DNA of 64,000 nucleotides from Thomasclavelia ramosa DSM 1402. GTDB lineage: Bacteria > Bacillota_I > Bacilli_A > Erysipelotrichales > Coprobacillaceae. The notes under the pieces were generated by a model, which ran no database searches, was not told the origin of the DNA, and worked only from the letters and a program-made list of their open reading frames with translations. Below, piece by piece: positions 7,912-17,648 of this stretch (position 1 is its first letter; each line of letters begins with the position of its first letter). The position numbers and the translations under genes were made by a program. The stretch is taken from the NCBI RefSeq assembly GCF_014131695.1, contig NZ_CP036346.1, positions 930,001 through 994,000 on the forward strand, read 5' to 3'.

Positions 7912-10572
7912 ATGAGAAGATTTAATTCAATTAATGAGAGATTAGTTTTTGCGAGTGAGAATAAAACTAATCAAGTTTTAGATAGTTTTGAAACAAATAA
8001 AATGGGAATCACGAATGAAACAGTCAAACATCATAGTGATGAATTTGGTAAAAATATTATTACTAAACAAAAAAAAGATTCTATATTAAAAAAAATATTT
8101 AACGCTTTTATAAATCCATTTACTGCAATTTTATTAATACTAGCAGTAGTATCTTTATTTACTAATGTGATTTTTGCAGAAACTAGTGAAAAGGATCCAA
8201 CTACAGTAATCATTATTGTAGTTATGGTAATGATATCTGGAATATTACGCTTTATTCAAGAACAAAGAAGTGGGAGTGCAGCAGAGAAGCTGATTGCAAT
8301 GATTTCAAATACTACAAATATTAAACGATATGGACAAGAAGCAAAAGAGATTCCAATTGATGAAGTAGTTGTTGGTGATATTGTATATTTGAGCGCAGGA
8401 GATATGATTCCTGGAGATTTGAGAATTATTGAAGCTAAAGATTTATTTATTAGCCAAGCAAGTTTAACAGGTGAAAGTGAACCAGTTGAAAAATTCGCAA
8501 TTGAAACAACTGTAGGGACGAATGTGCTTGAAGCACAAAATCTGGCTTTTATGGGAAGTGATGTAATTAGCGGAAGTGCTGTCGGTGTGGTAATTGCGAC
8601 AGGTGATGAAACTATGCTGGGAAGAATTTCTATTGATTTAAATAAAAAGAGAGAATTAACAACTTTTGAAATTGGAATTAATTCTGTATCGTGGCTTTTG
8701 ATTCGTTTTATGTTAGTTATGGTACCTGTTGTTTTATTTATTAATGGATTTACTAATGGAGATTGGTTAGATGCAAGTTTATTTGCATTAAGTGTTGCTG
8801 TAGGTTTGACACCTGAAATGCTTCCGATGATCGTCACAACTAGTCTTGCTAAAGGCTCTCTTGCAATGGCTAAGGAAAAAACTATAATTAAAAATTTAAA
8901 TTCAATTCAAAATCTTGGTGCTATTGATATTCTTTGCACAGACAAAACAGGAACTTTAACACAAGATGAAGTAATTTTAGAATTTCCTTTAGATGTTCAC
9001 GGGAAAATTGATTTAAGAGTTTTGCGACATGCATTTTTGAATAGTTATTATCAAACAGGATTAAATAATCTAATGGATAAAGCAATTATTAATAGTACGT
9101 TGGCTGAACAAGATAATGATTCGAGCTTAAAAGATTTAACAAACAAATATGAAAAAATTGATGAGATTCCATTTGATTTTCAACGACGAAGAATGTCTGT
9201 TATTATTCAGGATCAAGATGGTAAAGTACAGATGGTTACAAAAGGAGCAATTGAAGAAATGCTCAGTGTTTGTAGATATGTTGAGTATCTTGGTAAAGTT
9301 TGGCCGTTAACACAAAAATTAGAGAAAATAATTATCAATCAAGTTGAACAACTTAATGAAAAAGGTTTACGGGTCTTGGGAGTGAGTCAAAAAACAGATC
9401 AGGATTTAGTACAAAAATGTACCGTTAGTGATGAAAAAGATATGGTTTTAATTGGATATTTAGCTTTTCTAGACCCTGCAAAAGAATCAACAGCCCCAGC
9501 GATAAAAGCATTGAAGGAACATGGTGTAGCAACAAAAATTTTGACAGGAGATAATGAAAAAGTAACTAAAGCAATTTGTCAAAAGGTAGGATTGAATGTT
9601 GAAAATATTTTATTAGGCCAAGATGTTGCAAAGATGGGCTTGGATAAACTGAAGGAAGTTGTAGAAACAACAACAATTTTTGCAAAATTATCACCGGAAC
9701 AAAAGGCACTGATTATTAAAGTTTTAAAAGAAAATGGACATAGCGTTGGATATATGGGCGATGGTATTAATGACGCATTAGCTCTAAAGGCAAGCGATGT
9801 AGGAATTTCTGTTGATAGTGGAGTAGATATTGCTAAAGAAGCAGCTGATGTAATTTTATTAGACAAAGACTTAATGGTTCTTGAAAAAGGATTGGTTGAA
9901 GGCCGCAAAGTTTATGCTAATATGATTAAATATATAAAAATGACGGCCAGTTCTAATTTTGGTAATATGTTTTCAGTTTTAATTGCAAGTGCATTTTTAC
10001 CATTTTTACCAATGGCACCAATTCAGTTATTGTTGCTAAATTTAATCTATGATATTGCTTGTATAACCTTACCGTTTGACCGTGTTGACGAGGAGTATTT
10101 AAAAATCCCTCGAACATGGGAAGCATCATCAATTGGAAGATTTATGTTATGGATGGGACCAATTAGTTCAATTTTTGATATTATGACATATGTATTGATG
10201 TTTTATTTTATAGCCCCAATAATGGCTGGAGGAAGTTATCAATCATTAACAAATCCTGATTATTTCATTGCAGTTTTTCAAACGGGCTGGTTTATTGAAT
10301 CAATGTGGAGCCAAATTCTTGTTATTCATTTAATTAGAACAGCAAAAGTACCATTTATTCAAAGTAAACCTGCCCTATTTGTAACGATTTTTACATTATT
10401 ATCTGCATTTGTTTTAACGCTTATTCCATTTAGTCACTTAGCTAAAGCAATTGGGCTTACTAGTTTGCCAGCTTATTATTTTGGATTATTAATAATAATT
10501 GTTATTTTATATATTGTATTGACAACAGTAGTTAAACGTGTTTATCTAAATAAATATCACGAATGGTTATAA
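7912..10572 (+). CDS. mgtA: Magnesium-translocating P-type ATPase
   Basis: An 886-residue P3B-type ATPase. The start is ATG 7912 behind TTGGAGGG; an upstream in-frame TTG at 7897 is inside that ribosome site. It has the N-terminal cation-ATPase segment, membrane pairs at about 65-115, the actuator with [10 protein letters not shown], the phosphorylation motif CTDKTGTLT (D344), the nucleotide-binding KGAIEEML, the hinge MGDGINDAL (about 616) followed by [20 protein letters not shown], and C-terminal membrane helices. The [19 protein letters not shown] segment is typical of MgtA/MgtB. It imports Mg2+ at the cost of ATP. Control by the upstream M-box supports the substrate directly. Confidence 0.95.
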   Translation: MRRFNSINERLVFASENKTNQVLDSFETNKMGITNETVKHHSDEFGKNIITKQKKDSILKKIFNAFINPFTAILLILAVVSLFTNVIFAETSEKDPTTVIIIVVMVMISGILRFIQEQRSGSAAEKLIAMISNTTNIKRYGQEAKEIPIDEVVVGDIVYLSAGDMIPGDLRIIEAKDLFISQASLTGESEPVEKFAIETTVGTNVLEAQNLAFMGSDVISGSAVGVVIATGDETMLGRISIDLNKKRELTTFEIGINSVSWLLIRFMLVMVPVVLFINGFTNGDWLDASLFALSVAVGLTPEMLPMIVTTSLAKGSLAMAKEKTIIKNLNSIQNLGAIDILCTDKTGTLTQDEVILEFPLDVHGKIDLRVLRHAFLNSYYQTGLNNLMDKAIINSTLAEQDNDSSLKDLTNKYEKIDEIPFDFQRRRMSVIIQDQDGKVQMVTKGAIEEMLSVCRYVEYLGKVWPLTQKLEKIIINQVEQLNEKGLRVLGVSQKTDQDLVQKCTVSDEKDMVLIGYLAFLDPAKESTAPAIKALKEHGVATKILTGDNEKVTKAICQKVGLNVENILLGQDVAKMGLDKLKEVVETTTIFAKLSPEQKALIIKVLKENGHSVGYMGDGINDALALKASDVGISVDSGVDIAKEAADVILLDKDLMVLEKGLVEGRKVYANMIKYIKMTASSNFGNMFSVLIASAFLPFLPMAPIQLLLLNLIYDIACITLPFDRVDEEYLKIPRTWEASSIGRFMLWMGPISSIFDIMTYVLMFYFIAPIMAGGSYQSLTNPDYFIAVFQTGWFIESMWSQILVIHLIRTAKVPFIQSKPALFVTIFTLLSAFVLTLIPFSHLAKAIGLTSLPAYYFGLLIIIVILYIVLTTVVKRVYLNKYHEWL

Positions 10573-10619
10573 AATGTATGATAAATATGTTATAATCAAG
10601 CGGAATAAGGAGTGATTAG

Positions 10620-11810
10620 ATGCGTAATTTTAATTTAGATGATGATTTGAAACGTCATGTTAAACCTGGATTGATAATTTCAGCGTTTACAGTTTTTTTG
10701 ATATATTTACTTATGAATTTAGGTAATATTTATGGAATGATCAGTACGTTGTTAGGGACGCTGGTATATTTGTTTTATGGGATTATTATTGCATATATTC
10801 TCAATCAGCCTATGAAGCTGATTGAAAAACAAATTACAAAATATTGTACAAAAACTAGTTTTTTATATCGAAAAAAAAGAGGTTTATCAATAATTGCAAC
10901 ACTGATACTATTTATTTGTTTAATTGTTTTGATTGCTAGTATCGTAATTCCAAATTTAATAAGCAGTTTAATTTCATTGATCAGTAATACTTCTGCTTTT
11001 CTAACATCAGTATTTAATAACATCGATGATATATTTATCTATTTCAATATTGATTTTAGAATGGAAAATATTGCTAGTGTTAAAGATTTAATCAATATGC
11101 CTTGGCAAGATATGGTTGGTCAAGCACTAGACATCCTAACTAGAAGTGCTGGGGGAATCATGAATAATGCAACAAATTTTTTATCTACATTTGGAGTAGT
11201 ATTTACAGGATTTATTTTTTCTCTATATTTGCTTGGAAATAAGGAAACTTTTTTACGACAATTAAGAAAAGCAATTGGAGCACTTTGTGGTTATAAAGTT
11301 ACTTGTGTAATTTTTGATTATGCACATAAAACTAATGAAGTTTTTTCAAATTTTATCAGTGGTCAATTGGTTGAAGCTTGTATTTTATGGGTGTTGTACT
11401 ATGTAACTATGAAGCTGTTTAATTTTCCATACCCTGAATTGATTGCTACAATTATTTCAATATTTTCATTTGTTCCATTTTTTGGTCCAATTGCCGCAAT
11501 GTTTGTAGGTGCAGTCTTAATTTTATCAAAAGATGCTTTGATGGCAATTTGGTTTATGGTATATTTTCAGATTTTATCACAGTTAGAAGATAACTTCATT
11601 TATCCGCGTGTTGTTGGAAACTCAGTTGGCCTACCTGGAATTTGGGTTTTATTATCAATTTTTGTTTTCGGTGATTTATTTGGTGTATTTGGAATGGTCA
11701 TTGCGGTTCCTAGTGCTGCTTGTTTATATTCATTAGCCAGTGAAGTAATTAATATGATTCTAAAGAAGCGGAAGCTAGTTATTACTGAAAATACAATTGA
11801 ACAAAAATGA
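10620..11810 (+). CDS. AI-2E family transporter (YdbI/PerM-like permease)
   Basis: A 396-residue integral membrane protein with about eight hydrophobic segments. It shows the family pattern: two or three helices at the N-terminus, a long region around 140-190, then IFSFVPFFGPIAAMFVGAVL and the C-terminal motif QLEDNFIYPRVVGNSVGLPGIWVLLSIFVFG. The family name comes from TqsA, an autoinducer-2 exporter, but other members export ions, so the substrate here is open. The AAGGAGTGATTAG ribosome site fixes the ATG at 10620. It starts 47 bases after mgtA with its own TATAAT-like sequence (TGTTATAATCAAG near 10588), and ends at a terminator. Confidence 0.85.
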   Translation: MRNFNLDDDLKRHVKPGLIISAFTVFLIYLLMNLGNIYGMISTLLGTLVYLFYGIIIAYILNQPMKLIEKQITKYCTKTSFLYRKKRGLSIIATLILFICLIVLIASIVIPNLISSLISLISNTSAFLTSVFNNIDDIFIYFNIDFRMENIASVKDLINMPWQDMVGQALDILTRSAGGIMNNATNFLSTFGVVFTGFIFSLYLLGNKETFLRQLRKAIGALCGYKVTCVIFDYAHKTNEVFSNFISGQLVEACILWVLYYVTMKLFNFPYPELIATIISIFSFVPFFGPIAAMFVGAVLILSKDALMAIWFMVYFQILSQLEDNFIYPRVVGNSVGLPGIWVLLSIFVFGDLFGVFGMVIAVPSAACLYSLASEVINMILKKRKLVITENTIEQK

Positions 11811-11812
11811 TT

Positions 11813-11836
11813 ACCTGCATAATTTGCAGGTTTTTG
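11813..11836 (+). terminator. Terminator after the AI-2E family gene
   Basis: ACCTGCA-TAATT-TGCAGGT followed by TTTTGTTTA. Confidence 0.8.
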
Positions 11837-11914
11837 TTTATTTAGATAAAAATAAGAGTTTGTTTAGTTTATTCAAGCAATCAATATGATATAATCATGA
11901 AAAGGAGAAAAACG

Positions 11915-12829
11915 ATGGAGTATCTAAAAATTAATTCAATATCTGATAAATTACCTTTAGACGTAATTGTTTCAGCGCCGGAACACCCAAAAGCAATTTT
12001 TCAGATTGTTCATGGTATGTGTGAGCATAAAGAGCGTTATTTAGATTTTATTGAATATTTAAATGACTGTGGATATGTTGTTATCATACATGATCATCGT
12101 GGACACGGAAAAAGTGTTTTAGATGAAACTGATTTGGGTTATTTTTATGGTGAAGGTGCCCGTGCAATCGTTGAAGATGTTCACCAATTAACTAATTATA
12201 TTAAGAAAAAATATCCAAATTTACCAGTTTGTTTATTTGGGCATTCAATGGGTTCTTTAGTTGTAAGAAATTATATTCAAAAGTATGATCATGAAATTAA
12301 TGCATTAATAGTTTGTGGCAGCCCAAGTAAAAATAAATTAGCCGGATTAGGAAAGTTATTATGCAAAGCGATAGCAATGGTCAAGGGGGATAAGTATCAT
12401 AGTAAACTATTACAGAAAATGTCTTTTGGTGCTTTTAATAAGGGCTTTGATAAGCCAAATGAATGGATTTGCAGTAACAGCCAAGTAGTTGATGAATATA
12501 ATAATAATCCGCTGTGTACCTTCACATTTAGTGTAAATGGATTTTATAATTTATTAAGTTTAATGCAAAATACATATAAAAATATAGATTATGAAGCAAA
12601 TAAAAAACTACCAGTCTTATTTATTTCTGGCAAAGAAGATCCTTGCTTGATTAATGAAAAAGCATTTAATAATGCTGTAACTCATTTAAAAAAACAAGGC
12701 TATCAACATGTGATTTCAATTTTATTTGAGCATATGCGCCATGAAATTCTCAATGAAAAATATAAGGAAACTGTGTATTCAACGATTACGACTTTTTTAG
12801 TTGATACAATGGAGGAAAATGATGCGTAA
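11915..12829 (+). CDS. Lysophospholipase / monoacylglycerol lipase-like alpha/beta hydrolase
   Basis: A 304-residue serine hydrolase: IFQIVHGMCEHKERYLDFI (oxyanion region), VIIHDHRGHGKS, nucleophile elbow FGHSMGSLVVRNY, an acid candidate in FISGKEDPC, and His in FEHMRHEILNE. This is the Hydrolase_4 (lysophospholipase/monoglyceride lipase) group that releases fatty acids from monoacyl lipids. A TATAAT at 11890-11895 overlaps an upstream in-frame ATG at 11897, and AAAGGAG sits seven bases before ATG 11915, so 11915 is the start. Its last codons overlap the next gene by eight bases. Confidence 0.85.
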   Translation: MEYLKINSISDKLPLDVIVSAPEHPKAIFQIVHGMCEHKERYLDFIEYLNDCGYVVIIHDHRGHGKSVLDETDLGYFYGEGARAIVEDVHQLTNYIKKKYPNLPVCLFGHSMGSLVVRNYIQKYDHEINALIVCGSPSKNKLAGLGKLLCKAIAMVKGDKYHSKLLQKMSFGAFNKGFDKPNEWICSNSQVVDEYNNNPLCTFTFSVNGFYNLLSLMQNTYKNIDYEANKKLPVLFISGKEDPCLINEKAFNNAVTHLKKQGYQHVISILFEHMRHEILNEKYKETVYSTITTFLVDTMEENDA

Positions 12830-13766
12830 AAGATGTTTATTAATAATTGATGTTCAAACTGCTTTGACGAGCCAGTATCCAGTAGATGAAAATAAGATGA
12901 TCGAGCATATTCGAAAACTAATCAGGGTATGTCATAATCAACATCTCGAAATCGTCTATGTTCGTCATCATGATGAGGAATTGATTTTAAATAGTGATGG
13001 TTGGCAAATAGATTCACGGATTACTCCGAGACAAGATGATAAAATTTTTGAAAAGGAATATAATAGTGCATTTAAAAATACAAATTTAGATGCATATTTA
13101 AAATCACAGGGAATTCAAGATCTGATTATCGTTGGTATGCAAAGTGAATATTGTATTGATACTAGTATTAAAGTAGCATTTGAATTAGGATATAGAGTTA
13201 TTGTTCCAAAAGATGCTACAACGACTTTTGACAATGATATAATAAGTGGAAAAGTGTTAAAGCAATATTTAGAAGAAAAGATTTGGAAGAATCGATTTGC
13301 TCAAGTTATAGAAGTTGATACATTATTAATGATGATAGAATCTAAGTTGGATTTTAAATTTAGTTATGGTAAAACATCTTTTAAAGATGCAGCTTTAATT
13401 CGCCAAGCTGTATTTGTTGAAGAACAAGGCTTTGAAAAGGAGTTTGATAAGCTTGACAATACTGCGTATCATCTGGTGATTTATAAGGATGAGCAGCCGA
13501 TTGCGGTTGGACGAATGTATTTTAAAGATAAGACAACAATGATCTTAGGAAGAATTGCAGCGATCAAAGAATATCGTGGGCAAAAATTAGGAAGTAAGGT
13601 TGTCACTGCTTTAGAGAACAAAGCTAAAGAATTAGGCTGTCTTGAAACTGAGTTGTCAGCTCAACAGCAGGCTCAGAAATTTTATGAAAAATTAGGATAT
13701 AAACCTGATGGAGATATGTATTATGATGAGTGGTGCCCGCATGTTACAATGAAAAAGATACTTTAA
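12822..13766 (+). CDS. Fusion protein: isochorismatase-like cysteine hydrolase plus GNAT acetyltransferase
   Basis: Residues 1 to about 165 form an isochorismatase-like hydrolase: Asp in CLLIIDVQTALTS, and the nucleophile Cys in IIVGMQSEYCIDTSI with the usual cis-peptide surroundings; relatives hydrolyse amides or isochorismate. Residues about 175-314 form a GNAT domain (LIRQAVFVEEQGFEKEFDKLD, ILGRIAAIKEYRGQKLGSKV for acetyl-CoA binding, ELSAQQQAQKFYEKLGY), close to the YjcF/ElaA group. No stop or start separates them. ATG 12822 is behind GGAGG and overlaps the end of the lysophospholipase gene, so translation is coupled. The joint substrate is unknown. Confidence 0.85.
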   Translation: MRKRCLLIIDVQTALTSQYPVDENKMIEHIRKLIRVCHNQHLEIVYVRHHDEELILNSDGWQIDSRITPRQDDKIFEKEYNSAFKNTNLDAYLKSQGIQDLIIVGMQSEYCIDTSIKVAFELGYRVIVPKDATTTFDNDIISGKVLKQYLEEKIWKNRFAQVIEVDTLLMMIESKLDFKFSYGKTSFKDAALIRQAVFVEEQGFEKEFDKLDNTAYHLVIYKDEQPIAVGRMYFKDKTTMILGRIAAIKEYRGQKLGSKVVTALENKAKELGCLETELSAQQQAQKFYEKLGYKPDGDMYYDEWCPHVTMKKIL

Positions 13767-13777
13767 ATCTTCTATCA

Positions 13778-13805
13778 TTGACTTATTTAATAAGTTAACT
13801 ATAAT
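13778..13805 (+). promoter_or_regulatory. Promoter of the pgsA-like operon
   Basis: TTGACT, 16-base spacer, perfect TATAAT, about 22 bases before the start codon of the next gene. Confidence 0.7.
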
Positions 13806-13827
13806 TATGTAAAAAGAGGGATAGAAG

Positions 13828-14418
13828 ATGAATATGAAAGATAAAACAAAGTTATTTAATATACCAAATTGCTTATGTTATTTTAGAATTTTATTAATAC
13901 CAGTATTTTTATTTGTGTATTTTAATGCACAATGGCAACATCATTATATTATTGCAGCATTTATTCTTGTGCTTTCAGGTATTAGTGATTGTTTAGATGG
14001 TTATATTGCAAGAAAATATAATATGATTACAGATTTTGGAAAATTAATTGATCCGATTGCTGATAAATTAACACAATTTACAATTGCGATTACTTTGTTA
14101 TTTACATATCCCTTAGCTTGGGTGTTATTAATAATAATTGTATTGAAAGATGGAATGTTAGGAATTGTTGGATTATATTTATATGATTATGGCTTAAAAA
14201 TAAAAGGAGCTTCATGGTGGGGGAAAATTGCAACAGCTTATTTTTATTTTGTTGTAATAATTCTTATTGGGTATCACATTCCTGATACTTTTGCTAGTCA
14301 GTTAATGATTATCACTAGCAGTGCATTAATGTTATTGTCATTTGTGTTATATGCAAAAGAATTGAAACAAATGATTAAGGAAAAGGATAAGCTTGTAGAT
14401 GAACAAAAGAGAAATTAA
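13828..14418 (+). CDS. pgsA: CDP-alcohol phosphatidyltransferase (PgsA-like)
   Basis: A 196-residue membrane enzyme with the CDP-alcohol phosphotransferase motif D-G-x2-A-R-x8-G-x3-D-x3-D: SDCLDGYIARKYNMITDFG then KLIDPIADKLTQ. Four to five hydrophobic segments follow. By length and the start (LFNIPNCLCYFRILLIPVFL, the usual N-terminus) it is most like phosphatidylglycerophosphate synthase, which joins CDP-diacylglycerol and glycerol 3-phosphate; cardiolipin-type members cannot be excluded. GAGGGATAGAAG precedes the ATG. Its end overlaps the next small gene by 20 bases, forming a short operon. Confidence 0.8.
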   Translation: MNMKDKTKLFNIPNCLCYFRILLIPVFLFVYFNAQWQHHYIIAAFILVLSGISDCLDGYIARKYNMITDFGKLIDPIADKLTQFTIAITLLFTYPLAWVLLIIIVLKDGMLGIVGLYLYDYGLKIKGASWWGKIATAYFYFVVIILIGYHIPDTFASQLMIITSSALMLLSFVLYAKELKQMIKEKDKLVDEQKRN

Positions 14419-14779
14419 AGAAGAATGTTACTTGGATATGCTTGAAGATGAGTTAAATAGTGTCGATGCCGTTTTGAATCATATTGAAAAAGTTGAAATA
14501 AAAGAAGGTATCTTTGATGAACATGTTATCCAAAAAGATTTAATTAGAGCATATTTTGATTTAGAATTAGCGTTAGCAAGTTTATGCATTTTACTTAGAA
14601 AAATGTCTGAAAACTTGTTTATTCATATTGATGAGGACATACGTCGGGATATTAATAGTATTATTCATTCTAATAAATTTGAATATCATGATCATGATAG
14701 AATTTATGTATATTCACAAAAAGGTAAAGAACCTGTAGATGTAAATAATTTATTACGGTTTGCACGTTCTATCCTCTAA
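14399..14779 (+). CDS. Hypothetical protein, 126 aa
   Basis: Not recognised. It is an acidic, soluble, probably all-helical protein with no signal peptide (EECYLDMLEDELNSVDAVLNHIEKVE, then a second helical stretch DLELALASLCILLRKM). It overlaps the 3' end of the pgsA-like gene by 20 bases; that overlap and codon usage like its neighbours argue that it is real. The ATG has only a weak ribosome site (GATAAGC), consistent with translational coupling. Confidence 0.6.
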   Translation: MNKREIKEECYLDMLEDELNSVDAVLNHIEKVEIKEGIFDEHVIQKDLIRAYFDLELALASLCILLRKMSENLFIHIDEDIRRDINSIIHSNKFEYHDHDRIYVYSQKGKEPVDVNNLLRFARSIL

Positions 14780-14828
14780 TCGACAAATTCATTTGATTGC
14801 CCTTGCTATGATAATGGGGGTGATTAAA

Positions 14829-15014
14829 ATGGACTTTAGAAAGAATGCGGGAATTGTATTAATTATTTTAGGAATGATTTTAACCATGGATCGAACTAAA
14901 GACTTTCAAGGAATAGTATCAACGATTGCATACTATATAAAAGGCTACTGGCCTTTGATTCTCTGTTTTATTGGAATGTACATTTTAAGTTCGCCAAAGA
15001 AAAAGAAAAAATGA
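14829..15014 (+). CDS. Small membrane protein, 61 aa (LiaI/LiaF N-terminal-like)
   Basis: The ATG at 14829 follows GGGGGTGATT. The product starts MDFRKNAGIVLIILGMILTM, has a second hydrophobic segment (YWPLILCFIGMYIL) and a lysine-rich end (SSPKKKKK). Two helices in a hairpin with a KGYWPLILI-like motif match the short transmembrane domain found in LiaI-LiaF-like and other membrane-stress proteins. It probably sits in the cytoplasmic membrane with the lysine tail inside. It closes the pgsA-like operon. Function unknown. Confidence 0.6.
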   Translation: MDFRKNAGIVLIILGMILTMDRTKDFQGIVSTIAYYIKGYWPLILCFIGMYILSSPKKKKK

Positions 15015-15046
15015 GGCCTAGATAAATTCTAGACCTTTATTTTTTA
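15014..15046. terminator. Bidirectional terminator between convergent genes
   Basis: AGG-C-CTAGA / TCTAG-A-CCT stem with one mismatch, T run on the plus side and A-rich (T on minus) on the other side. Confidence 0.6.
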
Positions 15047-15928
15047 ACCTAATTTTTCTACTTTATAACCGGCTGCGCTTAACGATGTTATTAATCCTAA
15101 ATCACCAACAACATGACCTACACCAACGCCGATGAAAACGACTTTATTTTGATTTAAATATTCTATTATTTTAGCTTGCATAGTTTGGTTACGGTCAATT
15201 ATTAATAATTGTTGATAATTTTGATATTCTTGTTGATATTCATTATCTGGTAGTTCTTGATAGCTGTATATTGTCGCTAATGTATCAAGATCATGATTAT
15301 AATAACTGTCAAGGATCAATTTTGTACTTTTGATTAATTGTTGTCGATCTTTTAAGGATTCTAAAATTGCGTGAGGTGATTCTTTAGATAATTGTGAAAA
15401 TAATTGCATCTGAAATTCAATTCCTTCCATTTCTTCAAAAGGAATCTTTTTACTTCTGGTGAGATTAAAAAGGTAAGCATCAATGGAAGTGCTATTATTG
15501 CCATCTACTTCGTCTAGAATATCAGAGGTTACTAAAGAACTTACTGCCATAGCATTAAATTCATTAACACGGTATTTTTTTAGTGTAGGATAGTTTTCTT
15601 TTAATTTAGGAATATAGTTAATCAAATCTAGTTCACCTAAACTGTTTTCTAAAAGATAATTTTGATATTTAGCAGTTTCATTTTGATCTAATGAACATTC
15701 TAAAACAATACTTTGACTATCCTTGATTGCTTTTTCGGTAGTTATATCAAGTTTATCAATTTGATCACGACCAGGATGACAGGTTCCTAATAGATAAAGA
15801 TAGTGATTATTATTGTCACTAATTTTATAGAGATATGGACTGACATCAACAGTTTTAGTAGTTGCTCTTTTATCAATACTACAACCACACAGCATAAAAA
15901 CGAGTAATAAACATAATAATTTTTTCAT
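15044..15928 (-). CDS. TraB/GumN family lipoprotein
   Basis: A 294-residue lipoprotein: signal MKKLLCLLLVFMLCGCSID with a lipobox LCGC, so it is anchored on the outer face of the membrane. The domain has the two GxxH-type motifs of the TraB/GumN (Tiki-like) fold: YLLGTCHPG near the start and VFIGVGVGHVVGDLGLI near the end, with E residues (IVLECS, EMEG) between. Tiki proteins are metal-dependent proteases, but bacterial GumN-type members are mostly uncharacterised. It is convergent with the pgsA-like operon and has its own upstream AT-rich region. Confidence 0.85.
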   Translation of the reverse strand: MKKLLCLLLVFMLCGCSIDKRATTKTVDVSPYLYKISDNNNHYLYLLGTCHPGRDQIDKLDITTEKAIKDSQSIVLECSLDQNETAKYQNYLLENSLGELDLINYIPKLKENYPTLKKYRVNEFNAMAVSSLVTSDILDEVDGNNSTSIDAYLFNLTRSKKIPFEEMEGIEFQMQLFSQLSKESPHAILESLKDRQQLIKSTKLILDSYYNHDLDTLATIYSYQELPDNEYQQEYQNYQQLLIIDRNQTMQAKIIEYLNQNKVVFIGVGVGHVVGDLGLITSLSAAGYKVEKLG

Positions 15929-16074
15929 AGCATTTCCCCTTTATTATTTATATTATAATTATATAACTATATTATTTATATATCAATATATTATAGAAAT
16001 ATAAAACTATTTTAACTGAAGAGATTTTGTTAGTAAAAAGTTATTAAATTTAGATTATTTCAAGTATTTCTTGT

Positions 16075-16103
16075 TTGATTATTGTAGTTAAACAAGTTAT
16101 AAT
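16075..16103 (+). promoter_or_regulatory. Promoter of gpmI
   Basis: TTGATT, 17-base spacer, perfect TATAAT, about 28 bases upstream of the start codon. Confidence 0.75.
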
Positions 16104-16130
16104 GGTTCATGAAAATGGAGGAATTAGATA

Positions 16131-17648
16131 ATGAAAAAAAGACCAATTGTATTATGTATTTTAGATGGATACGGATTAAGTGAAAGAATTGATGGAAATG
16201 CAGTTAAACTTGCAAATACACCAAATATAGATGATTTAGAAATGATTTATCCAACAACAAGAATTAAAGCTTCTGGAATGCCTGTCGGATTACCTGATGG
16301 ACAAATGGGTAATAGTGAAGTTGGACATTTAAATATTGGAGCTGGAAGAACAGTTTACCAATCATTAACTTTAATCAATAAAGCTGTTGAAGATGGAACA
16401 TTCTATAAGAATGCTGAATTCTTAAAAGCAATTAATAATGCCAAAGAAAATAATACTAAATTACATATTTGGGGATTATTATCAAATGGTGGAGTGCATT
16501 CTTCAAATGAACATATCTATGCCTTATTAAAATTAGCTAAACAAGAAGGTTTAGAAAAAGTATATGTACACGCATTTTTAGATGGTCGTGACGTTGCTCC
16601 TGATAGTGGTGCTGATTTTGTTAAAGAATTAGCAGATAAAATTGAAGAAATAGGTGTTGGTGAAATTGCAACTGTATCTGGTAGATATTACGCAATGGAT
16701 CGTGATAAGAGGTTTGATCGTGTTGAATTAGCGTTTGATGCTATCGTTAATCATAAAGGTGAAAGCTTTGAATGTCCTGTTCAATATGTTAAAGATTCAT
16801 ATGCTAAAGAAACTTATGATGAATTTGTAATTCCTGGATATAATAAAAATGTTGATGGACAAGTAGCTGATGGTGATTCAGTTATCTTTGCAAACTTTAG
16901 ACCTGACCGTGCGATTCAATTAGCAACAGTGATGACTAATGATGGATTCTATGACCATGCATTTAATAATGTGCCAAAAAATTTAACATTTGTTTGTATG
17001 ATGAAATATGCAGATAGTGTTAATGGTGCGATTGCTTTTGCTTTACCAAGTTTAACTAATACACTTGGTGATTATTTATCTGCAAAAGGTATGAAACAAT
17101 TAAGAATTGCAGAAACTGAAAAATATGCTCATGTTACTTTCTTCTTTGACGGTGGTGTTGATAAGGAAATTGAAGGTGCTACTCGAGTGTTAGTAAATTC
17201 ACCAAAAGTAGCTACTTATGATTTACAACCAGAAATGTCAGCATATGAAGTAAAAGATAAATTAATTGAAGAATTAGATAAAGATATTCACGATGTTGTT
17301 ATTGTTAACTTTGCAAACTGCGATATGGTTGGACATACAGGAATTATACCAGCAGCAATTAAAGCTGTGAGTGTTGTTGATGAATGTGTAGGTGAAGTAT
17401 ACAATAAAGTTCTTGAATTAGGTGGAACAATGTTAATTACTGCTGACCACGGTAATAGTGAAATGTTGTTAGATGAAGATAATAACCCATTTACAGCGCA
17501 TACTACAAATGAAGTGCCTTTAATTGTAACAAATTCTCATTTAGAATTAAAAGAGGGTGGAAAATTAGGAGATTTAGCGCCTACGATTTTACAATTATTA
17601 GGACTTGAAATTCCAGCTGAAATGGATGGAGAATCTTTACTTAAATAA
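16131..17648 (+). CDS. gpmI: 2,3-bisphosphoglycerate-independent phosphoglycerate mutase
   Basis: A full-length 505-residue GpmI. Alkaline-phosphatase-fold metal ligands are seen in CILDGYGLS (D12) and in ADHGNSE near residue 443; the phospho-serine is in GQMGNSEVGHLNIGAGR (S62). FLDGRDVAPDS, SGRYYAMDRD and ANFRPDRAIQ are conserved substrate segments. It interconverts 3- and 2-phosphoglycerate in glycolysis using Mn2+. GGAGGAATTAGATA precedes the ATG. Its TAA shares one base with the ATG of the next gene, so a lipoprotein gene is coupled to it. Confidence 0.96.
   Translation: MKKRPIVLCILDGYGLSERIDGNAVKLANTPNIDDLEMIYPTTRIKASGMPVGLPDGQMGNSEVGHLNIGAGRTVYQSLTLINKAVEDGTFYKNAEFLKAINNAKENNTKLHIWGLLSNGGVHSSNEHIYALLKLAKQEGLEKVYVHAFLDGRDVAPDSGADFVKELADKIEEIGVGEIATVSGRYYAMDRDKRFDRVELAFDAIVNHKGESFECPVQYVKDSYAKETYDEFVIPGYNKNVDGQVADGDSVIFANFRPDRAIQLATVMTNDGFYDHAFNNVPKNLTFVCMMKYADSVNGAIAFALPSLTNTLGDYLSAKGMKQLRIAETEKYAHVTFFFDGGVDKEIEGATRVLVNSPKVATYDLQPEMSAYEVKDKLIEELDKDIHDVVIVNFANCDMVGHTGIIPAAIKAVSVVDECVGEVYNKVLELGGTMLITADHGNSEMLLDEDNNPFTAHTTNEVPLIVTNSHLELKEGGKLGDLAPTILQLLGLEIPAEMDGESLLK

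Noticed and set aside
8256-8837. 193-codon minus-strand frame inside mgtA
   Set aside because: It is antisense to a well-supported gene, has no ribosome site and its composition only mirrors the coding strand.
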